64,000 nucleotides of DNA from Verpa conica (taxonomy: Eukaryota > Ascomycota > Pezizomycetes > Pezizales > Morchellaceae): positions 1 through 64,000 of the forward strand of contig JAUFSD010000010.1 of assembly GCA_033030425.1 (NCBI GenBank). Reading direction: 5' to 3'. The position numbers and the translations under genes are program-made. Each line of letters opens with the position of its first letter. The first letter of the stretch is position 1. Under the pieces are notes generated by a model. The model saw nothing but the letters and a program-made list of their open reading frames with translations. It was not told where the DNA came from and did not search any database. Positions 11,012-22,329 of the stretch are shown here, piece by piece.

Positions 11012-13308
11012 CAGTACACTTCCGCTATTGGGACCGGGAAACCATATTCTTATAGAGCACTTATTCTTATAGCGAATGTGAGTGATATTTCATGATTCAT
11101 TTTCGCAGTTTACCGGACCTAATTAAAGTAGGTGGTAATGTGAGTTTGCGCTTGCATACTCATTTTACGTACTTTCAGTACCTCCATAGCTCTTTTCATT
11201 CGAGTTAAATCCTCCAAATCCTGCTGTACTTGAAGTTTTCCACCCTCCAGTTCTAAACCCGTAGTTTCTATATCTGACTCCTGCTGGGAAGTAAAAGTAA
11301 ATAATAAATCAAGAGCTTTAATAGCATCTACAATAGAGACTATGCTCTCGATTGGTTCATTTTCTTCCTCATTTTCGTTAGAAATAGCTTCAATAAGCTG
11401 ATATGTTTTAAGTATATGCTCCTAAAAAAATTAATAAAAGTTAGTAATCATTGGAAATAGTTTATTGGAGACGTTAGAAGTATACAATCAATCGATCAGG
11501 AGAGTCTTCCACTTGTTCACTCTGGGGATCGAGAAATTCCTCTATATTTACTGTATTTTTGATAAAAGTATTGTTGCGCAGTTGGACTTGTGTAAGTTGT
11601 TTATTGATATCTTCTGCAATTTGATTAAATTCTTCTCTTGCTTCCCATCTGACTTGTATAATCTCTCGTTCTGCTTGGGAAACTATGGGTTCAGGCCATT
11701 CCCATGTTCCAGTGGTTGGTTCCATCAATTTAACACTACTTTTCATAAAACAATTGAAAATAGTAGATTCTTTAATATCATACTTCCAAGCCTCTACTGC
11801 CCAGCGAATAGCTTGTAGGACATTTGGCTTCTCAATTTTTTGACCTTCTGGGATAGTATCAATTTGATGAATAAGATACCGAATATAATGACGCCTGGTA
11901 TAGGCTTTCCAGGTTCGAATGATGCCTTGATCAAGAGGCTGGTATTTTGAAGTAGTATTAGCAGGAAGCCAAATAATACGTGTGTTTTTAAGCCCTAAAT
12001 TCCCACCAACATCACGAACATCACACTGGTGGGCAAAAAAATTATCCATTAACAGAATCACTTTTCTATTGTGCATTCGTTTATCAAACCACTCCAAATA
12101 CTCAATTATAATATCTCCTTTCATCCAAGCAGTAGGATTGTAGCGGTAGTAACAGTCCAAGTGTGAAGGATTCCGGTTTATATTTTTAAAACATCGGGGA
12201 TCTTTTGCCGTACCAATGATCCATAGAGGAAGCCGTTCATCACCAAATCCATTTGTTGTAAGTACTGCTGTAATTCTACTTTTGTCAACTTTTGTCCCTT
12301 CTAGTTGTTCTGTAGATAAAGTTCTATCTGGCTGCATAGCATAATAATATCCAGTTTCGTCCACATTGAATATATCTTTTATGCTATACTCAGCCAGAAT
12401 CTCCCGAATAGTTTCCATTTCTTCTTCAATATTATTTGTAAGTGGTGTGCTTCCAGATTCCCCATGTGACGTATATTGCTTAACACCATGCCGCTGTTTC
12501 CACCTAGATAGCCATCCATCTGAGAACTCGGGAGGTTTATTTCCTATTAAGTTAGCTCTAATCATTTTTATAAATAAATTTATCAATTTACCTGATACCA
12601 AGTTTAAACCTGCATATAATACAGCTGCTTTTTCCCGAAGAACTAGTCCTGAAATCGGCACCTTCTTTTGTACTCCTTGATGCCATGCAAATAGAGCCTC
12701 GTCCAGAATAGGCCAATCTGAGTCTCTTTTCTTCTTTATAGTCGGATTAGAAAGTTTTGTTCCTACTAGACTGAGTGAGGTTTTGAGGATTTTGCTTATT
12801 GTAGATTGCGCGATAATTTTAGATCCATGTGATTCAGCGAACCAATTCTGTATGTGTTGCCATTTAGGCCGGTGTCCTAGTTCTTTCTCCTGCTCTAAAA
12901 CCCATATACACAAATCCAGTCTCTCTTGGTCAGTAAACGCAGTCCGAGTAATTGCACCTGTAGTTTTTTTCTTTTCTCCTGCTCGAGTGTAAGGTACTGC
13001 ACTGGAGCTAGCTCCAAGATTGTTGGGATTCATTGTGATACTTTTTCATCTAGCTGGAAGTAGCAGCGTAGATGTTGTCTTGATAGAACAAGAGCCCCCC
13101 AATACAGGCGAGAAAGAAAATTTTCTCCGATTTCCACGAAAATAAACCTAACCCTGATCCATATATAAGAATATCCTCATAAATAGCTAAGAATATCCTT
13201 ATAGAAATATATTCTTATCCCATCACCAAAAAGGTATGGGACTAAGAAATGGTATTCTTATAGAGCACTTATTCTTATAGCGAGTATTCTTATAGCGGAA
13301 GTGTACTG
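11012..13308 (-). mobile_element. Complete Fot1/pogo (Tc1/mariner superfamily) transposon
   Basis: A full 2297-bp element. Perfect 17-bp terminal inverted repeats (cagtacacttccgctat) lie at 11012-11028 and 13292-13308, with TA target duplication at 11010-11011 and 13309-13310. Inside both ends lies a nearly identical sequence of about 31 bp (11045-11075 and 13252-13283) in the same orientation, with the core ttcttatagcg. This may be a subterminal transposase-binding site. The element carries one transposase gene on the minus strand. A non-coding part (11029-11473) holds no second ORF. Intact ORF, intact TIRs and clean TSD together suggest recent insertion and possible autonomy. Confidence 0.92.
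11474..13033 (-). CDS. pogo/Fot1-type DDE transposase
   Basis: Cut-and-paste transposase of 519 codons from ATG at 13033. Order: N-terminal helix-turn-helix (FTDQERLDLCIWVLEQEK, then WQHIQNWFAESHG and STISKILK, residues about 33-84) resembling Psq/CENP-B N-terminal HTHs; a CENP-B-type DNA-binding segment ending GWLSRWKQRHGV (about 173-184); then the DDE_1 catalytic core with NVDETGY (D225), LLMDNFFAH (D330) and PLDQGI (D368). The second and third Asp are 37 residues apart. Residues inside the CENP-B segment (codons about 149-164) may be an unspliced 48-bp intron: 12591-12544 has AG|GTAAAT, GCTAAC and AATAG| and is in phase, so the protein is open either way. Lies alone inside TIRs. Family call is firm; present activity is inferred. 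Confidence 0.93.
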   Translation of the reverse strand: MNPNNLGASSSAVPYTRAGEKKKTTGAITRTAFTDQERLDLCIWVLEQEKELGHRPKWQHIQNWFAESHGSKIIAQSTISKILKTSLSLVGTKLSNPTIKKKRDSDWPILDEALFAWHQGVQKKVPISGLVLREKAAVLYAGLNLVSGKLINLFIKMIRANLIGNKPPEFSDGWLSRWKQRHGVKQYTSHGESGSTPLTNNIEEEMETIREILAEYSIKDIFNVDETGYYYAMQPDRTLSTEQLEGTKVDKSRITAVLTTNGFGDERLPLWIIGTAKDPRCFKNINRNPSHLDCYYRYNPTAWMKGDIIIEYLEWFDKRMHNRKVILLMDNFFAHQCDVRDVGGNLGLKNTRIIWLPANTTSKYQPLDQGIIRTWKAYTRRHYIRYLIHQIDTIPEGQKIEKPNVLQAIRWAVEAWKYDIKESTIFNCFMKSSVKLMEPTTGTWEWPEPIVSQAEREIIQVRWEAREEFNQIAEDINKQLTQVQLRNNTFIKNTVNIEEFLDPQSEQVEDSPDRLIVYF

Positions 13309-13753
13309 TATCTTATTGGTCGCTGGTGACGACAATGTGGTCTAGCTACAAATTAACAAACATTCTAGTCTCTTACTTTTACGGATTTCTTGTCGGAGTT
13401 AATAGTGCTCTCAGCGTGTTACTATTTTCATGCCCCACGGGGTTGGTTAACGTTCCCCCGGGGAGACTACCATCGATACCTTCAACCCATGTCTTTTCTG
13501 TAGAAGCCAACGTTCCAAACCACCAGCATCTACAGAAGTATTTATAGAAAATCAGCCTTAAGAGTAGTGGTTAAACCGTATATATAAAGGTGCCCCCCCC
13601 GCCCTTCCAGAGATTTTTATTATACTACCTTACTCATAAGTAGAATCATTCTTGCCTTCATGGTACTTTCCGCAGAAGTAATCTTTTAAGCCGGCTGGTA
13701 CCTCCACAGGTACGAGCACTAACTATACAGTCTTGCATATATCATGGTATTAA

Positions 13754-13838
13754 TGTGGTCCACGAGGCTGCTCAAGCGGCCTTGAACTACATAAAGCAAC
13801 GTAATTGTTGGTGGCTCGAGGCCGCCTCGTGGACCACA
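13754..13838. mobile_element. Small foldback element
   Basis: An 85-bp segment with perfect 15-bp outer arms (tgtggtccacgaggc at 13754-13768, gcctcgtggaccaca at 13824-13838) and further imperfect pairing inward. It could be a minimal MITE or a solo foldback. No clear target duplication was seen. Confidence 0.45.
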
Positions 13839-13894
13839 CTACAGGTATGTCTCTCTTGTGGTACAACTAATAAAGCTTACCTCTAGTCATTTTG

Positions 13895-14735
13895 TCTACA
13901 CGTGTAGAAGATTCCTCTTACCAGCAACAACTTCACTAGACGATAGCAGACTCTATTCGCATTGGTAACATTTTTAGCCATATTTCTACACGTGCAAAAC
14001 CTTGCCCACCCTCAAGCGATCTACATACATGTTTATTTCTGTATACAACACTTACGAGGTATATAAAAGAAAACCTGAATTCCGAGACCATGCTGACAGA
14101 AATACCTAGCTACGGTGCATACATGTGCGACCTACCTTTCCACTTAATTTATAAGAGCAGTATTTATAACGGCCTAGGACCTACATTATAGTGATAAGAA
14201 GACTGACTGCTATCTCATTCGAGGTGTAACTTGTGTGGTGCAATCATGCTCATCTTATTACACTATAAGTAAGAACTATATAGTCCAATCTGCTACTGTC
14301 CAAGTCATTTCTCTGAATGACTCGTTTATCTGGGGCAGGCAATATAAATAAAGTACGCCTATCGGTTGATGAAAATAAGACTTGTATTGTCGGACACTTC
14401 TTGCCTGCCCCAATTTAATATCAATATATATAACTTGCATGTGTGTGATGTAGTGTTAATCTCCCAGCGTGACAAATAATACATATGTGATGCAGATGCA
14501 AGATCTTGCTGTGAATCAGGTACCAATCTAACACACGTGTAGAACTTTCTAATAATTTGATTAACTAATACCCTAAACTCTAACCCATATATGCCCTAAC
14601 CTACACGTGTAAGATTGTCTTAATCAGGGCTGCTGTCCCACAATTCTGCACGTGCAGGGTTACCAGACACCCACATGTTCCACACGTGCACCCCTCTCCC
14701 CCCACAAAACCTTATACTTGCGTATCCCACACGTG
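13895..14735. promoter_or_regulatory. Cluster of CACGTG (E-box-like) palindromes
   Basis: Seven CACGTG hexamers occur at about 13899, 13989, 14535, 14605, 14649, 14684 and 14729, mostly within a longer ctacacgtgtag-like palindrome. Two further copies lie at about 16714 and 16842. CACGTG is the classic bHLH binding core (known for fungal bHLH factors). No gene start lies close by, so function is unproven and the motif may simply belong to a decayed repeat. Confidence 0.35.
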
Positions 14736-15108
14736 TAGCAGTCGAGAATACCGGTTGATTTAGATAGCTAGGCCGAAGTCTTAAGAGCTGTTCTCTGTAT
14801 ACAATCTGCACACAAACCAAATCTGATTCCATCCACATTAGAATTGATCGGATTTATCATAGTATTGGTTGCAGAGTATAGTTCCTACCTTGAAAGAAGC
14901 AGAGAGGGAATTATAGGGTAGTGAGGTATCTGGATGACTTGCAGGAAGGGAACTCACCCAGGAAATACAAATATCAAGGGGTCCTCGTGAGGATTTATAA
15001 AAGTACCGCTACGGAGTACCACTACGGTGTACACTCTACACAATGTCCGCCATGCTCACACATAAACAACCTACCCGTAAAGCATTGTCATTTTTAGAAC
15101 GGGCTAAT

Positions 15109-15160
15109 ATTGCATACCATAGAAAATGACAGACTTGGCACTGTCTGTATGGTATGCAAT
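15109..15160. repeat. Cruciform-forming inverted repeat
   Basis: Outer arms attgcataccat (15109-15120) and atggtatgcaat (15149-15160) pair perfectly. Inner arms acagac (15129-15134) and gtctgt (15143-15148) also pair, with an asymmetric bulge agaaaatg. Could be a relic MITE or a structured transcript. Confidence 0.5.
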
Positions 15161-15841
15161 AGAAGTCCATTCCACAAATCTCAGCGCTTTATAAGTGCAG
15201 GATCTAGTCCCGAAACAAACTCAGATGCCTACACAGTGACGCTGTTGCCGTCCAGACTAACGCATGCAAGCTATTCCCGCGAATCATTTATATGTTCCCC
15301 AGCTGCGGGTCGTAATCTAGATAGAAAGTCGATCTGACGACTGACAGCCCGGCGCTTGAACCACCTGGTGCCTTCGGATATTCAGTCGACCAAAGAAATG
15401 GACTGCCTTAGCTCCGATGCCTGCAAACGAGTGAGGCCATGCTGAGTTTTGCATACCGAAGATTCGCTAAATAGTCAAGGCTCGCTGATGTTAGCCGATA
15501 TGAAATCTTGTGGAAATTGAGAGATTTAACATCTATAGTACAACCGCACTTCATTTACACGACTCGGCACAGTCAATAGCTGCCTGGAAATGTGAGTGGA
15601 TTAGTTAAGTGGATCTGTCTATTGACTTCTACGCAACTTAATCCCTAAGTTATATATCTATCTAACCATTGTACTATAGATATGTGACACCGCAGACGTA
15701 GAAGCTTTGGAAAAGACTATTTGCCTCATATAGAGTATAGATTATATATACAAGAAATCAAAGATCCAAGAATACAAGCCTTAAAAGTTTGAAGATAACG
15801 AATTAAATAGGATTACTTGCATAGACTAGGGCAAACTACTA

Positions 15842-16074
15842 CACCAACTGGGGAGAACGAAAATTGCACTTGAAGGTCCAAAGAAAGTGTGGCTGTGAGA
15901 TCTTACTAGGGGTAGCTTAGTATCTGCAGTTTACACCACTTGATACACGTTTTACTCGGTTTTCTTTGCTATATTGGGGATAGTGGCTGCCTTTTATGAT
16001 TAAATGTTTGGGCTTGTTTCGCCACTTCTCATTTCAACCACTAAGTACAATTTCGTTCTCCCCAGTTAATGCGG
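15842..16074. mobile_element. MITE-like element with TA flanks
   Basis: Left end caccaactggggagaacga and right end (reverse complement ccgcattaactggggagaacgaa) form imperfect terminal repeats of about 30 bp sharing aactggggagaacgaaa. Flanking TA lies at 15840-15841 and 16075-16076. It is 233 bp, non-coding. Confidence 0.6.
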
Positions 16075-16652
16075 TAGAGTAAAACACCCCAGACTTGAAT
16101 TTATCACTTAATTCGTTGGTCGAGGGAGAATTGTTGGTGGGGCAGGGTGAGACAACATTAGGGCAGGCACCGTACCTATGTAGGTAAATCTTATCTCCAC
16201 CCACTACAGTAACCACAGTTTCGATATGCCAACTCATAGAACTTATACTATGATTTCCTCGGCCCGTGTTGCCACATGGGCTTGAGTGAATAAAGACAAT
16301 CTGGCGGTACAATGAACCCTACGTAGCTATAAAAACTTGACCAATCGAAATTATACATTCAAATGGGTAGAGTAGGGCCCAAAGGACGAGTCATTTCAAG
16401 AAAGTAAAGGGTGTCCCATTAATGAAAACCATTTATCTCAGCTGCTATCACTTGGCCAACAAGTAGCTGTTGGGATCTGAAAAATTCAAACCATCGTACT
16501 CAGTGATTAGCGGTAGCCCAGAACTATCCATGCGCAGTGCTGCACAAGGTTTTTTTTGTATATAACAAGTAATTTTATTGTTTCTGGGTATAAAATCTGG
16601 TATGCACAAAACTATGACCTAGTGCTGTACAAGGTTAATGGTTACATAACTA

Positions 16653-16676
16653 TGAATGAATGAATGAATGAATGAA
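16653..16676. repeat. (TGAA)n microsatellite
   Basis: Six consecutive TGAA units in a non-coding region, next to two copies of a gtgctg(c/t)acaaggtt motif. Confidence 0.8.
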
Positions 16677-17554
16677 TTAATCATAGGTACATGGAGTTAT
16701 ATAACTATAGTGTGCACGTGTGTTTTTGATTTACTTCCTAATAAGGCCGTTATTGGTAGTAAAAATATGTATAGTAGAGCAAAGGTCTGTTTTTGATTAG
16801 TTATCAAGTTCAGCCGTTAGGCCCTGGTAGGTAACCACACACGTGTAGTAGGCCAATATAACATCACATAGGGTGCAACAAGGCTACAGGAAACAGGAAA
16901 CATTCTCTTTATTCTAGGAATCGATAATCTTATGCATTAGTTTATTAGCAGCGGGGTATAAGTACTCTAGCTTTCCACCAAAGCTTAGTCTTTTTTCACC
17001 TTTATTAAGCATGGAGAGAGAGCTTAAAGCTATTAGCGAATCTAAGCATTTATCTATTCTATTTAAGAAGTCTTTATCTGGTGTTTTCTGAACCTAGCCG
17101 TACTGCCAGTACTCTTATACCCTGAGCTTTGAGAAGAATTCTCTTGTGGTTTTCATTGTCTCGGATAGAGACCGGCACAATGAGTTGAAGTATCTACACT
17201 TGCGGGTACCTAAGACTCCCGGTTTAACAATCCCCCACCCAAAATTTGTATAATATTGACAGAAATCTACTCAGATCTATAGTAGAAAACCATCAAACCC
17301 ATGAATTCTCTTTTTTTTTAATTTGTGGTTGTGGTGTGGAACAATCCGACCCTTTTGGCAGACTAACCCGGGCAGGCTATAGATTAAGTAATTATCATTA
17401 TAGCAAACACTCAGTTTACATTGGAAATAAAAATGTATCTAACCTCAAGCTGAATTGAAGAATGAATCCACCCGAAACAAAAAAAACGTTTAAACCCAAT
17501 GAGCCGCTTCAACCTCATCACATCACTGAATACACCAACCTACACAAATAGCCT

Positions 17555-19929
17555 TCATAACTCCGCGTCGGTATCAAAACATGTCGGTAATATAACTGGT
17601 ATAGGGGGTGGCTGCTTCACCGCCTCCTGAAATAGCATCTCCGTATGATTTTCGATGAACGAGTCTAGGCTACGGATAGACCTCAATATAGTTTCCTATC
17701 AATGGGAATTAGTCGCTAGAACAGTACCAAGCCCGATAAAGGAACACGGTAACAGGTCTTACTCTTATCTGCCAAACCACAACAAGCACAGCGATGAGGT
17801 CGGTGAGTGGTGAGACATCTGCCGGGACCTGACACTTCTTGCTCCGCCGCAAAAGACTGACGTGACCTTTCCCATACTGTAGATACAGAGCTCGGCAGTG
17901 TAGCCCTGTGACAACACATAAAGGTCAAACTCTGCACTGTTAAATACATTCGATGATGAATGCTAACCTACCTGCCGTCACAAACCCTACACACTGAAAC
18001 TTTCTGAGAGTCTCTCTATCATGCTTCACTCTCTCTTCAAATTCTCTCATCTGATCATGCAACACCTTTGCAAGCTTTAGGGAGTCTGAAACCCACTTTT
18101 TTGCCGTCTCCTCTTCGAACCTTTTGCTATCTTCTACGGCACCGCATTCAATCAGATTGTAGGTGATAAGCCCGTCGTATTTGCTTCCCGTCACTTTGCG
18201 CTCTGACATTGGGCGCTTCTGGGCCGAACCTCTTGCGTCTTTAGTAATGGGATTGGCTTGGTCAGCCAGCTCCGCGTTGGCTGGGTCTTTCGGATTGGGT
18301 CTGCTGGAATTCTTTCGACGGGAGTTGCTGGGAGATAGACACTCGGAGCTAGAGAGTGAGGAGCGGTCAGTGAATGATATGGATTCATAGCCTATGGAGT
18401 GAATACCGTGCAATACACATTTTAGGAATGTATTGAAAGCAACGATCGAAGATTGGGCCCCAAATATTGATTTGGAACCAGGCCTCGAGATTCTCCTGCA
18501 ATGGCATATGGTCGAGTTCGTAAAGGACAAGTCTGGTATGAGGTTAGTGGTAGCAGTAACATTGTGCTGGAAGATGTACAAGGAAGTAAGGACTGAGTGG
18601 ACCCATGCTTGATCTCCGTGCTTCTCGCGAAAGTAAGTCACGCCATGGGGCTTGTATGGCGTAGTTTCGAGTCGGTGACGGAGGTCGGCAGCATTTTTGG
18701 CCTAAAGGTCAGCGCCGAACCGGGTCTGTCAGCACAGGTATGTTTCAACTTACGCCAGCAAACTCGTGCATGAACGACGCCAAAGAACCATCAACCTCCG
18801 GAAGCGGTAATAGCAGCGAAATAATAGAGTCCCAGTCGTCCTCGAAGAGCTCCTTCAAATCAGGATCATCCACATCAAGTATGAGTGAATGTGCATACGA
18901 CTCCTTCGGCACCTGCTTCAGTCGCCTAGCCTCATCTACCTGTGACTGGGCCCAATTCAGAAGTACATCTTCTGTAAACCGTCCACTAGGAAGAACCCAT
19001 TTCCGGTCTTCCGATAATTCTCGAGCCTGTTTCTCACTGTGTTTTTGTCGTTTCTGGTAGTGACTCGTGACAGGTGCTGCTTCTTGGGAACCTTTGTATG
19101 CCGGGGGCTAGTTGGGACGGTCAGTCAGCAGTCACTAGTAACTGTCATTACTGGTACAAACGAGAACAAACCTCTGGATTCTTTTTCCGTTTTTTGCTAC
19201 TCCCCTTAGACTTTGCCCCCTTATTACAAGAGGAATCCGGTAAATGTTCACGCTAAAGAAAAATCAGTGGACACAACCATCAATCCCGCTGGGGTGCTAG
19301 ATAAGCTTGACTCCAGATGGACCGACCGTGAACATCTACGCCCCAGCGAGATCGACGCAAGGATACCGGATAGGCTTGACTCCAGACCTACCGACCGTGA
19401 AGGCCATCTGTGCCCTAGCAGGGATGTATGCTTGTGGATGCCGAGTAGGCTTAACTCCAGACCGACCGACCGTGAAGGCCATCTGTGCCCTAGCGAGATG
19501 TACGCAAGGATGCCGGGTAGGCTTAACTCCAGACCGACCGACCGTGAAGGCCATCTGTGCCCTAGCAGGGACATATGCTTGTGGATGCCGAGTAGGCTTA
19601 ACTCCAGACCGACCGACCGTGAAGGCCATCTGTGCCCTAGCGTGGGTGCGGTTGTGTTATGGACTAAAACTACCAATGAGTTGCATACGTACATTCTTAT
19701 ACCTGACCTTCGCTAGCCCAGCAGCAAAAGACTTGTTTTTGTCATTGGTGGTGTCGATAATTTTCTGTAATGCCCGTAGCCAAATATCTCCACAACCCGA
19801 AAGGAGGTGTTCATCGCCATCCCAGAAGCCGGTAAACTCCCACTCCGAGCATGGGGTATCTTCGAGGTAGGCTCTGCATCGCTTGGGGAGTTCGCTAGGG
19901 ACCGGAGGGTTTTTGAGGAACGGCTCCAT
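17555..19929 (-). CDS. Predicted PD-(D/E)XK-like protein, paralogue F1, multi-exon
   Basis: ATG at 19929 (MEPFLKNPP), stop at 17557-17555. Exons in order: 19929 to about 19720 with KRCRAYLEDTPCSEWEFTGFW; a minisatellite-filled intron; a basic exon (about 19243-19170) with GAKSKGSSKKRKKN, a possible nuclear localisation signal; an exon near 19060-18740 with ESYAHSLILDVDDPDLKELF; an exon with ENLEAWFQINIWGPIFDRCFQ near 18500-18440; an exon near 18200-17990 with KYDGLITYNLIECGAVEDSK then KLAKVLHDQM; and C-terminal exons ending TCFDTDAEL. YDG followed by the strand ending EDSK fits the D...(D/E)xK layout of PD-(D/E)XK nucleases. A paralogue lies at 29491-31855 with the same exon order, and conserved patches are shared across exons, which argues for a real protein. 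Some splice junctions are not resolved. Target and biological role unknown. Confidence 0.62.
19308..19650. repeat. Minisatellite with alternating 72/75-bp units
   Basis: Five units share ttaactccagaccgaccgac, gtgaaggccatctgtgcccta and gatgccg(a/g)gtaggct. Two unit types alternate (one with gagatgtacgcaagg, the other with agggacatatgcttgtgg), so the higher-order period is about 147 bp. It lies in the first intron of paralogue F1. ORFs read through the repeat on both strands are a by-product of periods that are multiples of three. Confidence 0.88.
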
Positions 19930-20355
19930 TACGGGGATATAAGTAGGAAGCAGGGAACCTGGGGGGGCCGACTGTATTTAAGCGAGTTGGGGGGATGTGA
20001 TACGTAAAAGGAGAGTAGAGGATTCTATAAAATACACTGTCATGACCAGATATGCCAATTCCGCCTTTCTTTTATAATATCACAAATAAATATACTCGGA
20101 ACAAGCCTTTTATAGGCATAGTGTCTAACAGCAATTGAAGCAATATATAGTAGGTTGTGTAAATGCCATTTGGTTTATTAAATTGTCGCTTCTAAAGGGC
20201 GTTCCACCGGCATCGGCGTTGTGTCACCTTTAAGACTACGTGCACCATACTATGTACCAAGGAGTCTTTGTCATTCGGCTTAGTAAGCCTTTTGCTCGTT
20301 TCACATTGTAACCTCGCGGACAGAACTTAACTTTCTGTCAAGAACGACACACGCA
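19930..20355. other. Divergent intergenic region
   Basis: Lies between the start of paralogue F1 (-) and the start of the HNH gene (+), so it may serve both promoters. A ctataaaata element near 20027 is TATA-like. Nothing else recognised. Confidence 0.5.
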
Positions 20356-21736
20356 ATGAGCGGCCTTGACAGCAGTCGTAAACGCCGGCGAGACGAACCC
20401 TCCGATGATATTGTCAGTGTACCAATCTCAACTGATAATTTTGCATCGGAGGATATGTTTTTTCCACTCTCGCTATACATTCCCGACACCGGTTACCCGT
20501 TGGAATCAACCTCTTTACCTGCGTCTGAGTACGGCCGTGCTATGGGACGTGTTCAGGAGCTTGATGCATATCTTACGCCAAGCATGCGAAACTCATTGGC
20601 CTCGTTACTTTGCGTCGTGCAAAAACACCTTACCCCCTCTCCCGATACGCTACACCCCCTTGTGACTCGTGTTGCCTCGCAGGATACTACAAACGAAAAT
20701 ATCAGGGATATTGCCCATGACATTGAAGCTGGTTTGAGAGCCTTCGCTGCTCGAGGTGGGCGTGAAGGAGCATTGGGTAGTGGTTCAGAATCCCGTAGTC
20801 ATGGTGGTTCCGAGCTCAGCGGGGATGCTAAGCGCGCAAGGTCCTCGAACCGCTCTGGGAAGGTTCGTAGGGGGTGTCTTGAACGTGATAAAAGGACCTG
20901 CAATCTCAGCAGGAAGCTCGACGCAGGGGAGGTAGCCCATATAATTTCTTTCTCGGTGAGGGATGCGAAAGCTGTGAGCTTCTGGAAATTCGTTTCCCTC
21001 TTCCACGGAGAAGCAGCCACAGAGGCACTGAGGATGATAACGCTATCGCCAAATCCAGATAGCCAGGACAATTTAAAGAATGTGTGGTTTTTGGCCAAGG
21101 AACCCCACGATTACTTTGATGAGGGGAAACTAGCTATGATACCAAAGCTTACAGAAGGAGATTTCCCATACAATCCCCAGACAGTATCAACGGTACTTAC
21201 TCTTTCATCACCGTCAATACAGATATATGGCTAACTATAATCTATAGTACAGCTGTATAGTCGAGTTCCCTTTCGGGGAAGTGCCTGTACCCGTTTGGAA
21301 ATATAATAACATGGGGATTGCGAAATTCGAGAAGCAGTTAGAGTCTGGAGATACAGTGACTTTTACTACCCCGGATCCTATGCGACTCCCACTACCACAC
21401 CCTTTGTTGTTCCAGCTCCATGCGATTGTATCTCGGATAATGGCCATGAAAGCTGCTGCTGGTTTTCTGACAGTTTCTATGTGCGACGATGATTTGTCCT
21501 CGGTTGATCTTTGCCTTACTCCGGAAGAACTTGACCCCAACGAGGGTCATTTATGTCTGAGTGGAACGAAGCGTGAATACTCTCCTGATAGTGAAGATTC
21601 TGCATATGAAGCCTACGGACAAGAGCGACCCCGGAAGGTTACAGTGGTGTTGGGGGAGTATGAGCAGAGAATGGGGGAGAAAAAAGAATTGGCAAGAGAG
21701 ATTTTGGGCAATGTTATAAAGGAGGCTAGGTGGTAG
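20356..21736 (+). CDS. HNH_2-type nuclease domain protein
   Basis: Two exons, 20356-21192 and 21248-21736, joined across a 55-bp intron (GTACTT donor, CTAAC branch, ATAG acceptor, phase 0), give about 441 residues. The ATG at 20356 precedes a basic stretch (SSRKRRRDE). Residues about 171-265 match the fungal HNH_2 pattern (Pfam PF13391 type): a Cys before the motif, VAHIISFS with H195, a FWKF segment, DNLKNVWFL with N242, and PHDYFD with H251. All three motif positions are present. The C-terminal exon continues with VEFPFGEVP and an acidic, charged tail. Predicted to bind and cut nucleic acid; the substrate is unknown. Related proteins are usually lineage-expanded hypotheticals in fungi. It sits 0.6 kb upstream of the dioxygenase gene on the same strand. 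Family call firm, cellular role unknown. Confidence 0.82.
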
Positions 21737-22329
21737 CTGATAGGGAGATTGATCGGGGGTTTGGTTGCCGCGAGGCTTGGAGTGTTCGTACTTCTATTAA
21801 GGAAGATAATCCCGTGGGCGTTACTTTCAGTATAGCCCTACTTCGTCCCTGCACATACCTACTGTATTATGATTTTGTCTGATCGCTCCCCCAAGATTAT
21901 TGGTTGGGGTTATATCTCCCCTTGGTTGTACTTGTGCGGCAAATCTGCTCTGTGTGTCATTGTTTTGTTGCGTCACTGATCTGTGCGTTATATTTCCGTT
22001 TTAGGTTCCTATTTCTACTCGTCCTCCAGAACAAGAACTCGGAAATAAGGGGGGTGGCTTTTGTATGATTACGGCACGGCGATAGCCGGTGGTTCTGAAA
22101 GGGGCCTCTCAATGAACTTGCTACTCGATCACTCTTTATATAGAGGGCTTCTCCGACTTTCAGAGGCCACCCACTACACGAGAACTCAGCTTCCAGTCTT
22201 TTTTTAATCCCGTACTTTTTTTATTACTCCTGTGAACACCAACACCGTGCGACAGTTGTTAGCAGTTGGCCTTGCCCTCTTTTTGCGTTGAGAGGGGACC
22301 TGTCGCCGTGATAGGGTGTTTACTGCGCA
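21737..22329. other. Intergenic region before the dioxygenase gene
   Basis: No ORF of note. A TATA-like tttatata at about 22136-22143 lies roughly 190 bp before the next ATG. A loose inverted pair (ggtggttctgaaag / ctttcagaggccacc, about 22091 and 22157) brackets it. Nothing else recognised. Confidence 0.45.

Larger units (their letters stand above)
13309..17554. other. Long non-coding region
   Basis: No ORF here resembles a protein family; ORFs at 14838-14620 (-), 15110-15337 (+), 16312-16034 (-) and 17246-17458 (+) look like chance. Contents recorded separately are a small foldback at 13754-13838, CACGTG motifs at 13895-14735, a cruciform-forming repeat at 15109-15160, a MITE at 15842-16074 and a TGAA microsatellite at about 16653-16676. 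A short inverted pair (tggggcaggcaa / ttgcctgcccca) also brackets about 14332-14411. Confidence 0.6.

Noticed and set aside
14565..14605. ccctaa-like motifs suggesting interstitial telomere repeats
   Set aside because: Only isolated ccctaa words, not tandem TTAGGG/CCCTAA units.
19213..19870. Long repeat-containing ORFs on both strands over the 72/75-bp minisatellite
   Set aside because: Unit lengths are multiples of three, so all frames without a stop in one unit stay open. The array lies in an intron of gene F1.
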